A DNA stretch of 39,858 bases from an uncultured Eubacteriales bacterium (GTDB lineage: Bacteria > Bacillota > Clostridia > Oscillospirales > QAMX01). The stretch lies in assembly GCA_905205975.1 (NCBI GenBank), contig CAJLFQ010000015.1, positions 1 to 39,858 of the forward strand, in the 5' to 3' direction. The translations under genes and the position numbers were made by a program. The notes under the pieces were generated by a model. The model was not told the DNA's origin. It ran no database searches and was given only the letters and a program-made list of their open reading frames with translations. The number at the start of each line of letters is the position of its first letter. Within the stretch, counting starts at the first letter, position 1. Positions 32,452 through 39,818 of the stretch are shown here, piece by piece.

Positions 32452-32480
32452 TTGACAAATACCCCTTGCGGGTATATAAT
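32452..32480 (+). promoter_or_regulatory. SigA promoter of the copper operon
   Basis: A perfect TTGACA (32452-32457) and a perfect TATAAT (32475-32480) are spaced 17 bp apart. The spacer is almost entirely a CsoR-type operator. Confidence 0.93.
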
Positions 32481-32503
32481 ATAGATACCCTTACTGGGTA
32501 TCT
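32459..32503 (+). promoter_or_regulatory. Tandem CsoR-type operators
   Basis: Operator 1, ATACCCCTTGCGGGTAT (32459-32475), fills the promoter spacer. Operator 2, GATACCCTTACTGGGTATC (32484-32502), begins 4 bp after the -10. Both are ATACCC-n5-GGGTAT palindromes as known for copper-sensing CsoR repressors, with centres 26 bp apart. Binding would block RNA polymerase; Cu(I) would release it. Confidence 0.85.
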
Positions 32504-32554
32504 ATATTTCTCTCGGATACCCCGCGCATATCAGACTGTGAGGTGTGGGAAACT

Positions 32555-32866
32555 ATGGGTACTGCCGCAAAAACATGCGCCTGTTCCGCCCGCAAAAAGG
32601 AACGCTCCCCCGAAGAAATCAAAAAGCTGATCCACAGGCTCAACCGCATCGAAGGACAGATCCGCGGCATCCGCGGGATGGTGGAAGCCGGTGCATACTG
32701 CCCGGACATCCTCGTCCAATCTTCCGCGGTCACCGCCGCCGTCAATGCCTTCAACAAGGAGCTGCTCGCCAGTCATATCCGAACCTGCGTGGCGCAGGAT
32801 ATCCGCAGCGGCAAAGACGATGTGATTGACGAGCTGCTGGCCACGCTGCAAAAACTAATGAAGTAA
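32555..32866 (+). CDS. csoR: Copper-sensing transcriptional repressor CsoR (DUF156 family)
   Basis: A 103-residue all-helical repressor. The Cu(I) ligands of the CsoR type are all present: Cys49 in AYCPDIL, His74 and Cys78 in SHIRTCV, plus second-shell Tyr48 and Glu93. The IHRLNRIEGQIRGIRGMVE helix is the family hallmark. An N-terminal CAC (8-10) adds two extra cysteines. It is the first gene of the copper operon and likely autoregulated by the two upstream operators. I chose the ATG at 32555, about 9 nt after GAGGTG; a GTG four codons earlier overlaps that site. Confidence 0.94.
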   Translation: MGTAAKTCACSARKKERSPEEIKKLIHRLNRIEGQIRGIRGMVEAGAYCPDILVQSSAVTAAVNAFNKELLASHIRTCVAQDIRSGKDDVIDELLATLQKLMK

Positions 32867-32902
32867 AGCGCTGACAGAGTGTTCTGGAAAGGTTGTGAAT
32901 TC

Positions 32903-35434
32903 ATGAAGCAATACAACGTTACCGGGATGAGCTGCGCCGCTTGCAGCGCCCGTGTTGAAAAAGCCGTATCGAAGGTATCCGGCGTCACCGCTTGTTCGGT
33001 GAGCCTGCTGACCAACTCCATGGGTGTGGAGGGCAACGCCGCTCCGCAGGCTGTCATCGCCGCAGTCGAGCAGGCCGGTTACGGCGCCTCGCTGAAAGGA
33101 GCCTCCCCTGCCCCGTCCGTGTCCGACCCGCTCGCCGACCGAGAAACGCCGCTGCTGCGCCGCAGGCTCTTCTGGTCGGTCGGGTTCCTGATCGTCCTGA
33201 TGTATGTTTCCATGGGGCATATGATGTGGGGCTGGCCTCTGCCCGCCTTCTTTACGGACAACCACGTCGCCATGGGACTCGTGCAGCTTCTGCTGACCGT
33301 AGTGATCATGGTCATCAACCAGAAATTCTTTGTCAGCGGGTTCCGTGCGCTTTGGAAGCGTGCGCCCAATATGGATACGCTGGTCGCGCTCGGCGCCACC
33401 GCAGCATTCGGATACAGCACCTATGCGCTGTTCGCCATGACCGGCGCACAGGTGCGCGGCGATACCGAAGCCGTGATGCGTTATATGATGGATTTCTATT
33501 TTGAATCCGCCGCCATGATTTTGACGCTGATCACCGTCGGAAAAACGTTGGAGGCGCGTTCCAAAGGGAAAACAACGGATGCGCTGAAAAGCCTGATGCG
33601 GCTTGCCCCGCAGACCGCAACCGTACTGCGCGGCGATACGGAAACTGTCGTGCCCATTGATCAGGTGCAAAAAGGAGACGTATTCGTCGTTCGCCCCGGC
33701 GAGAGCATCCCGACCGACGGCGTTATCCTGGAAGGGACCAGCGCCGTTAACGAATCCGCTTTGACCGGCGAGAGCATCCCGGTGGACAAAAACCCGGGCG
33801 ACGCCGTTTCTGCGGCCACGGTCAACCAATCCGGCTTTTTGAAATGTCAGGCGACGCGCATCGGTGAAGATACCACGCTGTCGCAGATCATCCGCATGGT
33901 CAGCGATGCAGCCGCAACCAAAGCGCCCATCGCCAAAATCGCCGACAAGGTTTCCGGCATTTTCGTTCCGGTTGTCATCAGCATTGCGCTGGTGACCACG
34001 ATCGTCTGGCTCATCTTAGGGCATCCGTTTGGTTACGCGCTTGCACGCGGGATTTCCGTTTTGGTCATCAGCTGCCCCTGTGCGCTCGGGTTGGCGACGC
34101 CGGTTGCCATCATGGTCGGCAGCGGTGTCGGCGCAAAAAACGGTATTCTGTTCAAAACCGCCGCCGCATTGGAGGCGGCAGGTCACGTTGATATCGTCGT
34201 GCTGGATAAGACCGGCACCATCACCACCGGCGAACCGCAGGTCACGGATCTGCTCCCCGCCGATGGAACGGATGATGCGCACCTGCTGCAAACGGCACTG
34301 ACGCTGGAAGCAAAGAGCGAGCACCCGCTGGCCAAAGCAATCTTAGCCAAAGCACAAAGCCTTGGGCTTTCACCGGACGACGTCTCCGACTTTCAGGCTT
34401 TGCCCGGAAGCGGTCTTTGTGCCGTCTTCCACGGTCAGACACTGCGCGGCGGAAATGCCGCTTTGATCCGCACATATGCCCAGATTCCGGTGGATATGCA
34501 GGCACAGGCCGACGCATTGGCCGCCGAAGGAAAAACGCCGCTTTACTTCTGCACCGACGACAAGCTGCTCGGCATCATTGCGGTCGCCGACGTGATCAAG
34601 CCAGACAGTCCGCAGGCTGTGAAAGCATTGCAGGATATGGGGCTGACCGTGATCATGCTGACGGGCGACAACCAACGCACCGCGCAGGCAATCGGTGCGC
34701 AGGCAGGCGTCAATCAGGTCATTGCCGGCGTTCTGCCGGATGGCAAGGAAAGCGTCGTCCGCCGCTTGCAGAAGTACGGTAACGTCGCCATGGTCGGCGA
34801 CGGCATCAATGATGCCCCGGCTTTGACGCGGGCAGATACCGGCATTGCCATCGGCGCCGGCGCTGACGTTGCGATTGACGCCGCAGATATTGTTTTGATG
34901 AAGAGCCGTCTAAGCGATGTGCCTGCCGCCATCCGGCTGAGCCGCGCTGCCCTGCGGAACATCCATGAAAATCTCTTCTGGGCGTTTTTCTACAATGCAA
35001 TCGGGATTCCGCTGGCCGCCGGAGCCGGAATCCCATTTGGGCTGACGCTGAGCCCGATGTTTGGCGCCGCCGCGATGAGCCTTTCCAGCTTCTGCGTCGT
35101 AACCAATGCGCTGCGGCTGAATCTCTTCCGACTATTCGATGCGCGCCACGACCACCGGCATAAAAAACAGGTTGTCAATCAAGCCGCTCTGACAGCGGAA
35201 ATTCAGAAGGAGGATGCTTTATCCATGAAGAAAACCATCAAAATCGAGGGCATGATGTGCCCGCACTGCGAAGCCACCGTCAAGAAAACGCTGGAAGCGA
35301 TTCCCGGCGTTAAAGAGGCTGTCGTCAGTCACACAGCCGGTACCGCGGTCGTTGCGCTGACAGCAGATGTCGACAATTCGGTTTTGACGCAGGCGGTTAC
35401 CGGCAAAGGCTACACGGTTCTTGACATCCAATAA
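32903..35434 (+). CDS. copA: Copper-exporting P1B-type ATPase with C-terminal CopZ-like domain
   Basis: An 843-residue Cu(I) exporter of the plasma membrane. An N-terminal metal-binding domain has CAAC (C11-C14). Then come membrane segments, the actuator LTGES (287-291), the copper path CPC (391-393), the phosphorylated DKTGT (D435), HP (474-475) and the hinge GDGINDAPA (632-640). After the last helices and a charged linker an extra heavy-metal domain (775-843) carries MCPHC (C786, C789) and looks like a free CopZ chaperone. Its first Met is preceded by AAGGAGG at 11 nt. AAAGG precedes the main ATG. It lies 36 bp after csoR, in one operon. Confidence 0.95.
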   Translation: MKQYNVTGMSCAACSARVEKAVSKVSGVTACSVSLLTNSMGVEGNAAPQAVIAAVEQAGYGASLKGASPAPSVSDPLADRETPLLRRRLFWSVGFLIVLMYVSMGHMMWGWPLPAFFTDNHVAMGLVQLLLTVVIMVINQKFFVSGFRALWKRAPNMDTLVALGATAAFGYSTYALFAMTGAQVRGDTEAVMRYMMDFYFESAAMILTLITVGKTLEARSKGKTTDALKSLMRLAPQTATVLRGDTETVVPIDQVQKGDVFVVRPGESIPTDGVILEGTSAVNESALTGESIPVDKNPGDAVSAATVNQSGFLKCQATRIGEDTTLSQIIRMVSDAAATKAPIAKIADKVSGIFVPVVISIALVTTIVWLILGHPFGYALARGISVLVISCPCALGLATPVAIMVGSGVGAKNGILFKTAAALEAAGHVDIVVLDKTGTITTGEPQVTDLLPADGTDDAHLLQTALTLEAKSEHPLAKAILAKAQSLGLSPDDVSDFQALPGSGLCAVFHGQTLRGGNAALIRTYAQIPVDMQAQADALAAEGKTPLYFCTDDKLLGIIAVADVIKPDSPQAVKALQDMGLTVIMLTGDNQRTAQAIGAQAGVNQVIAGVLPDGKESVVRRLQKYGNVAMVGDGINDAPALTRADTGIAIGAGADVAIDAADIVLMKSRLSDVPAAIRLSRAALRNIHENLFWAFFYNAIGIPLAAGAGIPFGLTLSPMFGAAAMSLSSFCVVTNALRLNLFRLFDARHDHRHKKQVVNQAALTAEIQKEDALSMKKTIKIEGMMCPHCEATVKKTLEAIPGVKEAVVSHTAGTAVVALTADVDNSVLTQAVTGKGYTVLDIQ
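35207..35434 (+). CDS. Possible internal translation of a free CopZ-like chaperone within copA
   Basis: Inside copA, AAGGAGG (35207-35213) lies 11 nt before the in-frame ATG at 35225, which starts exactly at the boundary of the C-terminal metal-binding domain. Initiation there would give a 69-residue copper chaperone of normal CopZ size with MCPHC. The entry includes the ribosome site; the coding part is 35225-35434. The spacing is longer than optimal, so this is an inference. The alternative is that the motif is a relic of separate copA and copZ genes that fused. Confidence 0.4.
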   Translation, partial: KEDALSMKKTIKIEGMMCPHCEATVKKTLEAIPGVKEAVVSHTAGTAVVALTADVDNSVLTQAVTGKGYTVLDIQ

Positions 35435-35444
35435 ACAATGCGTT

Positions 35445-35494
35445 CTGTATACCAAAAAGGCTTTCCGTTTCTGGAAAGCCTTTTTGGTATACAG
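35445..35494 (+). terminator. Terminator of the copper operon
   Basis: A perfect 22-bp stem (35445-35466 with 35473-35494) with a 6-nt loop, 10 bp after the copA stop. The TTTTT lies inside the distal arm. A second hairpin just beyond belongs to the convergent tRNA-Gln. Confidence 0.8.
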
Positions 35495-35506
35495 GTGAAG
35501 CATAAA

Positions 35507-35538
35507 AAAAGACCGAAAGCATTTGCTTTCGGTCTTTT
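35507..35538 (-). terminator. Terminator of tRNA-Gln
   Basis: A perfect stem AAAAGACCGAAAGC / GCTTTCGGTCTTTT (35507-35520 with 35525-35538) around a 4-nt loop. On the minus strand it directly follows the tRNA CCA end and runs into a T7 tract. Confidence 0.9.
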
Positions 35539-35611
35539 GGCTGCGGAACTAGGATTTGAACCCAGACAAACAGAGTCAGAGTCTGTCGTGCTACCCTTAC
35601 ACAATTCCGCA
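35538..35611 (-). tRNA. tRNA-Gln (anticodon CTG), CCA encoded
   Basis: On the minus strand TGCGGAA ... TTCCGCA forms the 7-bp acceptor stem, followed by discriminator G and an encoded CCA. The anticodon stem ACAGA/TCTGT encloses CTCTGAC, giving anticodon CTG (codon CAG, Gln). The T-arm has GGGTTCAAATCC. The gene has its own promoter and terminator. Confidence 0.95.
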
Positions 35612-35624
35612 TCGAACGAGATAT

Positions 35625-35653
35625 ATTATAGCAGATCCCATTCGATTTGTCAA
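35625..35653 (-). promoter_or_regulatory. SigA promoter of tRNA-Gln
   Basis: On the minus strand a perfect TTGACA (35648-35653) and a perfect TATAAT (35625-35630) are spaced 17 bp apart, with TGC before the -10. It is nearly identical in spacer and flanks to the tRNA-Gly promoter. Confidence 0.92.
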
Positions 35654-35679
35654 GAGGGAAACGATATTTTTTTCAGAAA

Positions 35680-35707
35680 AACAGGCGGGCGTTTCCGCCC
35701 GCCTGTT
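35680..35707 (-). terminator. Terminator of the SLH protein gene
   Basis: A perfect 11-bp GC-rich stem AACAGGCGGGC / GCCCGCCTGTT (35680-35690 with 35697-35707), followed by TTTT on the minus strand, 31 bp after the stop codon. Confidence 0.9.
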
Positions 35708-35738
35708 GAAGGGGTTTCTTTGCCGCAAATATAGACGG

Positions 35739-37478
35739 CTATTTCAGCGTAATGGATTTCCGAGCTGTGTCGTCGAACATCCGCGAGAGAATTGCCGCCA
35801 CTTCCGCACGGCTGATGCCGCCCTTGGCATTGAATGTCCCTGCCGTGTTCGTACCGGTCAGGATGCCTGCGCGATAGAACGCATAGACCTCTACACCAAA
35901 CGTATCGGACAGCTTGTAATCCGGGATCGCATTGTCTGCGACATGGTTGATGGCAACGTATTCCGCCGCAGGCAGCGCTGCATAGAAAATGTGGACAAAT
36001 TCTTCACGCGTGCAGATGGCCTTCATATCCGGGTAGTTGTACGGGATATTGTTCGCCTTTGCATAATCCACATACGGCTGATACCATGCGTCGCCCGCTT
36101 TTCTCGGGAAAGCTGTCGAGGGGTCGCCGCCCTCATAGAGAACGCGCATGCAGGCCGCGAGTTTGATCGCCGAAGCGATGTCCAGCTGCTTAAGCGGTTC
36201 ATATGTCGTCGCTGAAGTGCCGTTGATCAGTCCAAGCAGATTGGCGTTTTCCACGTCTTTGCGGTACCACGTCCCAAACGGAACATCCTTGAACGGGAAC
36301 TGATAGGCACTTTTCACGGTCAGAAGTGCTTTCTGCGTCAGCACTTCACCCGCGGCATTATACACACGGCACCAGAAAGAGAATCCGCTCCAGTCCGTTG
36401 TCACATTTTGCAGTGTGAAGGACTTCGCATCCTTCTTGATTTTGACCGGCATATCGGCATCCACACCCCACCATTCATAGTGGAGACCTTCACCTGCGGC
36501 TTCGACCGTGAATGTCACATCGGAACCGGCGACAACCGTGACCGGCTTCGGCTGCCGGACAATCACCGGTGCGTCACCCGCCTGAACCGTCAGGTTCACG
36601 GTGTAGTACAGGATGGAACCACCGGCGCGTTTGATTTCAAAAATCAGCTGCGCCGTGCCGGATTTGGATGGCTTACCCACGAAGCGGAAACCGTCTGCGT
36701 TATTGAGATAGGAAACGCCCGCGGGAAGCGTTCCACTTTTCAGTGTAATCGACTGTGCTTCTGCATAGCCGAGCAGATCCGGGTGTAGCCAGCACGGGGA
36801 GGCGTTATAATCATCGCCAACGAACAGCGTCACGTTTTCGGTCGCACGGGCTGCCTGAACCGCCAGGTTGACCGTGTAATACAGGATAGAGCCGTCATAA
36901 CGTTTGACCTCAAACACCAGACGTGCATTTGTCTCCTGCGTCGGCGTACCGACCAACCGCCAGCCGTCCGCACTGTATGTGTAGTCTACGCCGGCCGGGA
37001 GTTTTCCGCTCAGGTGTGTGATTTTCTGGACTTCTGCGTCCAGAAAATCGGCGTGGAGCCAGCATGGATTTGCTGTGTAATTCTGCCCCATCAGCATGGT
37101 GACATTTTCCGTGGAGCGAGCCGCTTTGACCGTCAGGTTGACGGTGTGGTACAGCGTCGTTTGACCGTAGCGGTCGATTTCAAAAACCAGCTGAACATTG
37201 GCTTCGATTCTCGGCGTACCGACCAGGCAGAAACCATCTGCACTATATTGATAGTCCACGCCGGCCGGAAGCGTTCCTTTTTTCAGCGTAATGCGTTTCG
37301 CTTCTGCATAGCCGCCGAAGTCAGCGTGCAGGCCATACGGCGTTTGATCGTAGTTTTTTCCAAGGAGCAGCGCAACATCTTCAGAAGATGCCTCTGCCGC
37401 CCAGACCATTGTTGGAATCATCACGCCCAGCATACAGACAACCAACAAGAGCGCCAGTACCTTTTGACAGATTTTCAT
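35739..37478 (-). CDS. S-layer homology surface protein with three internal repeats
   Basis: A 579-residue exported protein. Residues 1-27 are a signal peptide ending VWA-AEA. Three repeats of about 90 residues (34-119, 124-209, 214-299) share the core LPAGV.Y...ADG....GP/TP followed by LVFE.KR...LYYTVNL.V, a cadherin/putative-Ig-like fold type. An Ig-like domain (about 302-389) has a Cys and WSGFSFWCRV. The C-terminus (about 394-579) holds S-layer homology repeats (FKDVPFGTWYRKDVENANLLGLING and GISRAEVAAILSRMF) that anchor to wall polysaccharide. The ligand of the repeats is unknown. AGAGG lies about 8 nt before the ATG. A 21-codon candidate leader ORF and a structured leader precede it. Confidence 0.88.
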   Translation of the reverse strand: MKICQKVLALLLVVCMLGVMIPTMVWAAEASSEDVALLLGKNYDQTPYGLHADFGGYAEAKRITLKKGTLPAGVDYQYSADGFCLVGTPRIEANVQLVFEIDRYGQTTLYHTVNLTVKAARSTENVTMLMGQNYTANPCWLHADFLDAEVQKITHLSGKLPAGVDYTYSADGWRLVGTPTQETNARLVFEVKRYDGSILYYTVNLAVQAARATENVTLFVGDDYNASPCWLHPDLLGYAEAQSITLKSGTLPAGVSYLNNADGFRFVGKPSKSGTAQLIFEIKRAGGSILYYTVNLTVQAGDAPVIVRQPKPVTVVAGSDVTFTVEAAGEGLHYEWWGVDADMPVKIKKDAKSFTLQNVTTDWSGFSFWCRVYNAAGEVLTQKALLTVKSAYQFPFKDVPFGTWYRKDVENANLLGLINGTSATTYEPLKQLDIASAIKLAACMRVLYEGGDPSTAFPRKAGDAWYQPYVDYAKANNIPYNYPDMKAICTREEFVHIFYAALPAAEYVAINHVADNAIPDYKLSDTFGVEVYAFYRAGILTGTNTAGTFNAKGGISRAEVAAILSRMFDDTARKSITLK

Positions 37479-37493
37479 GGTCTTTTCCTCTTT

Positions 37494-37559
37494 TCAATTT
37501 TTCATTTGTTTCTGAATGGCCTTCTGCATCATGCAGATCAGGCCAATACCCGGATTCAC
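37494..37559 (-). CDS. Candidate 21-codon leader peptide upstream of the SLH gene
   Basis: A GTG start 4 nt after a perfect AAAGGAGG (37564-37571) opens a 21-residue ORF (MNPGIGLICMMQ...) that ends with TGA 15 bp before the SLH start. Without it the strong ribosome site has no user, since the SLH gene has its own weaker site. I do not recognise the peptide. An overlapping frame from the ATG touching the ribosome site runs into the SLH gene and is less likely. Confidence 0.4.
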   Translation of the reverse strand: MNPGIGLICMMQKAIQKQMKN

Positions 37560-37599
37560 ACATCCTCCTTTCAAATGCCGCCGACACGCCAGCCGGAAA

Positions 37600-37753
37600 A
37601 CACGCATTCCAAGAAGCGCACGCTTACCGGTGCCGCTTCATTGAAATCAGAGAAATCCGAACGGTTCCGATTCCATCTTTCATGTGAAATCGGAACGGTG
37701 ATCAGCGGAAATATCTGCATATTCAGTATAGCAAATCAAGCGGCGTTTTTCAA
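37600..37753 (-). promoter_or_regulatory. SigA promoter and structured leader of the SLH gene
   Basis: On the minus strand TTGAAA (37748-37753) and TATACT (37725-37730) are spaced 17 bp apart in a TGC-extended context. The transcript would start near 37718. The leader contains GTTCCGATT ... AATCGGAAC (about 37663-37696), a 9-bp stem. No known riboswitch class is recognised. Confidence 0.7.
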
Positions 37754-37789
37754 CCCCTTCATATGTTTTTCTTCCTTTTGTTTTTCAAC

Positions 37790-37818
37790 TTGCTTTCCGA
37801 GTGGATTTATGGTATACT
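37790..37818 (+). promoter_or_regulatory. Promoter of the second GH-D glycosidase gene
   Basis: TTGCTT (37790-37795) and TATACT (37813-37818) are spaced 17 bp apart, with TG one base before the -10 (extended -10). The -35 is weak. Confidence 0.65.
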
Positions 37819-37826
37819 TAGCCGAT

Positions 37827-37861
37827 CGGCAGCCATCTGCCATATGCTGCCGTCTTTTTTT
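37827..37861 (+). terminator. Terminator-like hairpin at the very start of the glycosidase transcript
   Basis: CGGCAGC / GCTGCCG (about 37827-37833 with 37846-37852) encloses 12 nt and is followed by TCTTTTTTT. It begins about where transcription from 37790-37818 should start, so it would either end transcription after about 37 nt or act as a 5' hairpin. The ribosome site follows at 37890. Confidence 0.55.
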
Positions 37862-37901
37862 CAAAAACAATTCTGCATGTTCGCTTGCATAGGAGGTTTT
37901 T

Positions 37902-39488
37902 ATGGCAGTACATTTTCCGGAACTGTTTTCCGGCTGCACCAGCTGCGCCTTGATTGATGAAAACAATGCGCTCTCCACCGCTTCTTTTCAAAACGGACGC
38001 GCTGACTTTCACAACGCTTCCGTGACCTTGGAGGAGACCGCAGACGGCACAGCCGTTTCGCTTGCCGCACCGGGAACACCGGTTTCCTGGGTGATTCTGC
38101 GGTTCCCCGGCACTTTCCCCGCCGGCACGCTGTTCTATGGCGATGAATGGGAACGCGGTTACGGTGCACTTCAGTGGAGCACCATTCGACCCGAACGGCG
38201 CCTCCCCTGGTATTTTGCCGCTTACAACGCCAACACCCGCACCTTCTGCGGCTACGGCGTCAAAGTCCGTCCGCACGCCATGTGTGTCTGGCAGGTGGAT
38301 GGCGAAGGCATTTCTCTGTATCTGGACGTCCGTTCCGGACCGCGCGGCGTCCGGCTCGGCGCGCGCACGCTTCAAATGGCCGAAGTCGTGTACAAAGAAA
38401 CCGCCGACACGGATGCCTTTTCCGCTATGACCGGCTTCTGCCGCACGCTCTGCCCTGATCCGCTGCTCCCCGCAAAACCCGTTTACGGCTTCAACAACTG
38501 GTATTACGCGTATGGCAACTCCTCGCGCGAGGGCATCCTGGAAGACGTCCGTCTGCTGGCTGACGTGACCGATGGGCTGGAGAACCGCCCCTATATGGTC
38601 ATTGACGGCGGCTGGGAGGCCAACTCCGACGAGGGTTCCTGGGTAAACGGCAATCCCGCCTACGGCGACATGGGTCGTCTGGCGGCTGACATGGCGGCCG
38701 GCGGCGTCATTCCCGGTATTTGGGTCCGCCTGCTGACCGATACCTGCAAAGCGCTGCCCGAAGACTGGCACTGCGGTTCGGCGCTGGATCCGTCCGTCCC
38801 CGGCGTGCTTGAGCATGTGAAAACACAGATCCGCCGGTTTTATGACTGGGGTTTCCGCCTCATCAAGCATGATTTTTCTTCGATTGATCTGTGCGGTCTC
38901 TGGGGCAAGGATATGAAATTCTTTGCGACAGGCTTGCCGTTTGCCGATCAGACCGTGACAACCGCCGAAGTCGTGCTGCACTTCTACGAGGCCATTCGCG
39001 AAGCCGCACAGGATGCGGTGGTCATCGGCTGCAACACGTTCCCGCATCTGCTGGCCGGTCTGGCTGAGCTGAACCGCACCGGCGACGACACCTCCGGTTA
39101 TGACTGGAACCGTACGCGCCGGATGGGCGTCAACACGCTCGCCTTCCGGATGCCGCAGAACCGAACCTTCTACATGTCTGACGCTGACTGTGTCGGCATC
39201 CGTCCAGCCGGTGATGTACCTTGGGCGCTGAACAAGGAGTGGCTGCGTCTGCTCGCCCGCAGCGGCGCCCCGCTGTTTGTCTCCTGTGATCCCAAAGCGG
39301 CGACGCCGGAAGTGCGCGCGACGCTGACAGAGGCTTTCCGCATCAATGCCGTGCAGACCGATGAAGCAGAGCCGCTGGATTGGCTGGACAACACCTGTCC
39401 GGCTGATTGGAAAATCAACGGTCAGACCGAACATTTCCACTGGTACGACGAACTTGGGTACAACGCTGCGCTGGACCCTGAAAAATAA
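37902..39488 (+). CDS. Clan GH-D glycoside hydrolase (alpha-galactosidase-like, GH36/27 related)
   Basis: A 528-residue cytosolic protein. The N-terminal about 190 residues are beta-rich. The TIM barrel opens with FNNWYYAYGN (about 201-210) and YMVIDGGWE. The nucleophile candidate is D324 in RLIKHDFSSID. The acid/base candidate lies in RTGDDTSGYDW (D395 or D396). The fold and motif order match melibiase-like enzymes, but it is about 190 residues shorter than the GH36 enzyme at 201-2360, with a different K-H-D nucleophile context, so the substrate may differ. AGGAGG lies 5 nt before the ATG. No transporter or regulator is adjacent. A terminator follows. Confidence 0.82.
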   Translation: MAVHFPELFSGCTSCALIDENNALSTASFQNGRADFHNASVTLEETADGTAVSLAAPGTPVSWVILRFPGTFPAGTLFYGDEWERGYGALQWSTIRPERRLPWYFAAYNANTRTFCGYGVKVRPHAMCVWQVDGEGISLYLDVRSGPRGVRLGARTLQMAEVVYKETADTDAFSAMTGFCRTLCPDPLLPAKPVYGFNNWYYAYGNSSREGILEDVRLLADVTDGLENRPYMVIDGGWEANSDEGSWVNGNPAYGDMGRLAADMAAGGVIPGIWVRLLTDTCKALPEDWHCGSALDPSVPGVLEHVKTQIRRFYDWGFRLIKHDFSSIDLCGLWGKDMKFFATGLPFADQTVTTAEVVLHFYEAIREAAQDAVVIGCNTFPHLLAGLAELNRTGDDTSGYDWNRTRRMGVNTLAFRMPQNRTFYMSDADCVGIRPAGDVPWALNKEWLRLLARSGAPLFVSCDPKAATPEVRATLTEAFRINAVQTDEAEPLDWLDNTCPADWKINGQTEHFHWYDELGYNAALDPEK

Positions 39489-39511
39489 CGCCCGGCTCTC
39501 ACAGCCTGTCA

Positions 39512-39553
39512 ATCAACAGACCGCTTTTCTCACGGGAAAAGCGGTCTGTTGAT
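39512..39553 (+). terminator. Terminator of the second glycosidase gene
   Basis: A perfect 18-bp stem (39512-39529 with 39536-39553), 23 bp after the stop codon. The U-rich tail is short (TTTG), but the stem is strong and there is no other terminator nearby. Confidence 0.75.
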
Positions 39554-39625
39554 TTGTATAGGGCTCCGCACATATCAGATGTCACTATCACGACGCCGCA
39601 AGCCGAAACATGTCTCTTTAGTTGG

Positions 39626-39818
39626 TTGTTTTTTTCGGATTTATCGTGTATAATATACCCATGTTAATTAGAGCGGTGCTTCAGAAAACCAAACAAAAAC
39701 CGTTCTTTACAATGCCTATCTCGCTGAAAGATGTTTATTTCTTTCTTTTCTTTTTCTTTTTTGAAAAGCCGTGTTCCGGTAATGGAGTGAGTGCCGGTTC
39801 ACGTCTTTTTCCCTTTTT
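39626..39818 (+). promoter_or_regulatory. Promoter and leader with attenuator-like hairpin at the window end
   Basis: TTGTTT (39626-39631) and a perfect TATAAT (39649-39654) are spaced 17 bp apart. About 110 nt into the transcript, CGTGTTCCGG / CCGGTTCACG (39770-39779 with 39794-39803) forms a hairpin with a UU/UU internal loop, followed by a T-rich run (39804-39818). This is either a leader of a gene outside the window or a small RNA. GAGCGGT / ACCGTTC (39670s and about 39700) may form an upstream stem. The frame from the ATG at 39661 is open but has no ribosome site. Confidence 0.5.

Noticed and set aside
37818..39512. A 564-codon open frame opposite the second glycosidase
   Set aside because: Antisense to a gene with clear catalytic motifs, promoter, ribosome site and terminator.
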